DNA from: Verrucomicrobiota bacterium | GTDB taxonomy: Bacteria > Verrucomicrobiota > Verrucomicrobiia > Opitutales > Opitutaceae | DNA: 5,922 nt | Reading direction: 5' to 3' | Assembly (NCBI GenBank): GCA_023447015.1 | Contig: JAEXPG010000529.1 | Span: 1-5,922, forward strand | In this document: positions 5,840 through 5,922 of the stretch, piece by piece | How positions within the stretch are numbered: the stretch's first letter is position 1 | How the letters are laid out: every line of letters begins with the position of its first letter | The notes under the pieces: generated by a model | The model's database searches: none | Told to the model about the DNA's origin: nothing | The model's input: only the letters and a program-made list of their open reading frames with translations | Translations under genes and position numbers: made by a program

Positions 5840-5922
5840 ATGGCTGGACTCGGCAAAATGTTGAAACAGGCGGCGAAGATGCAGAAGCAGATCGAAGTGC
5901 TTCAGCAGGAACTCGAGAAGAA
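5840..5922 (+). CDS. ybaB: YbaB/EbfC family nucleoid-associated protein, N-terminal part
   Basis: Only the first 27 codons plus two bases are in the window; the gene runs off the right edge. The protein starts MAGLGKMLKQAAKMQKQIEV and continues as an unbroken amphipathic, Lys/Gln/Glu-rich helix. This is the typical opening of YbaB/EbfC proteins (about 100-120 residues), where the long N-terminal helix leads to a 'tweezer' dimer that binds DNA without strong sequence specificity. In many bacteria the gene sits between dnaX and recR. Here no dnaX precedes it, and recR downstream cannot be checked. The ATG is in a CC-ATG-GC context, preceded by an A/C-rich leader without SD. A terminator-like hairpin lies 63 bp upstream. 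The assignment rests on a short segment but the pattern is distinctive. Confidence 0.82.
   Translation, partial: MAGLGKMLKQAAKMQKQIEVLQQELEK

Noticed and set aside
1..5922. CRISPR array, insertion sequence, integrase or toxin-antitoxin pair
   Set aside because: There are no regularly spaced repeats, no transposase or recombinase motifs, and no small two-gene pair with recognisable toxin or antitoxin features.

Overview
The window is very GC-rich, clearly above 70% by eye over most of its length. Six of the seven gene starts lack a convincing Shine-Dalgarno (SD) sequence. Together with the start of a YbaB/EbfC-type gene at the right edge, this fits a high-GC Gram-negative bacterium. My best guess is a member of the Verrucomicrobiota (Opitutales-like), but no marker gene here settles the lineage.

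Left part (1-2432), minus strand: reading leftward, three genes lie head to tail. They are a DJ-1/YajL-type protein (2432-1884), a complete GT-B glycosyltransferase (1743-526) and the N-terminal third of a second glycosyltransferase (412 to beyond base 1). The two glycosyltransferases are separated by only 113 bp and probably work together on a surface glycan. The DJ-1 gene is set apart from them by a 140-bp gap containing two stacked GC hairpins.

Middle (2433-4231): a 233-bp divergent intergenic region leads into two plus-strand genes. The first is an atypical NAD(P)-binding SDR/epimerase-like protein (2666-3592). The second is a GNAT N-acetyltransferase (3701-4231). A hairpin without a U-tract follows the GNAT stop.

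Right part (4232-5839): base composition becomes visibly less GC-rich and the content is orphan. It holds a small plus-strand hypothetical gene (about 4449-4829) that converges on a small minus-strand exported protein (5344-4952). A non-coding stretch of about 495 bp follows, with a REP-like palindrome and a good intrinsic terminator (5756-5776) that has no evident upstream gene. At 5840 a YbaB/EbfC nucleoid-associated protein begins and runs off the window.

I find no convincing new multigene system. The best leads are the orphan terminator and palindrome upstream of ybaB, which may mark a small RNA or attenuator, and the two unrecognised small genes in the lower-GC segment.
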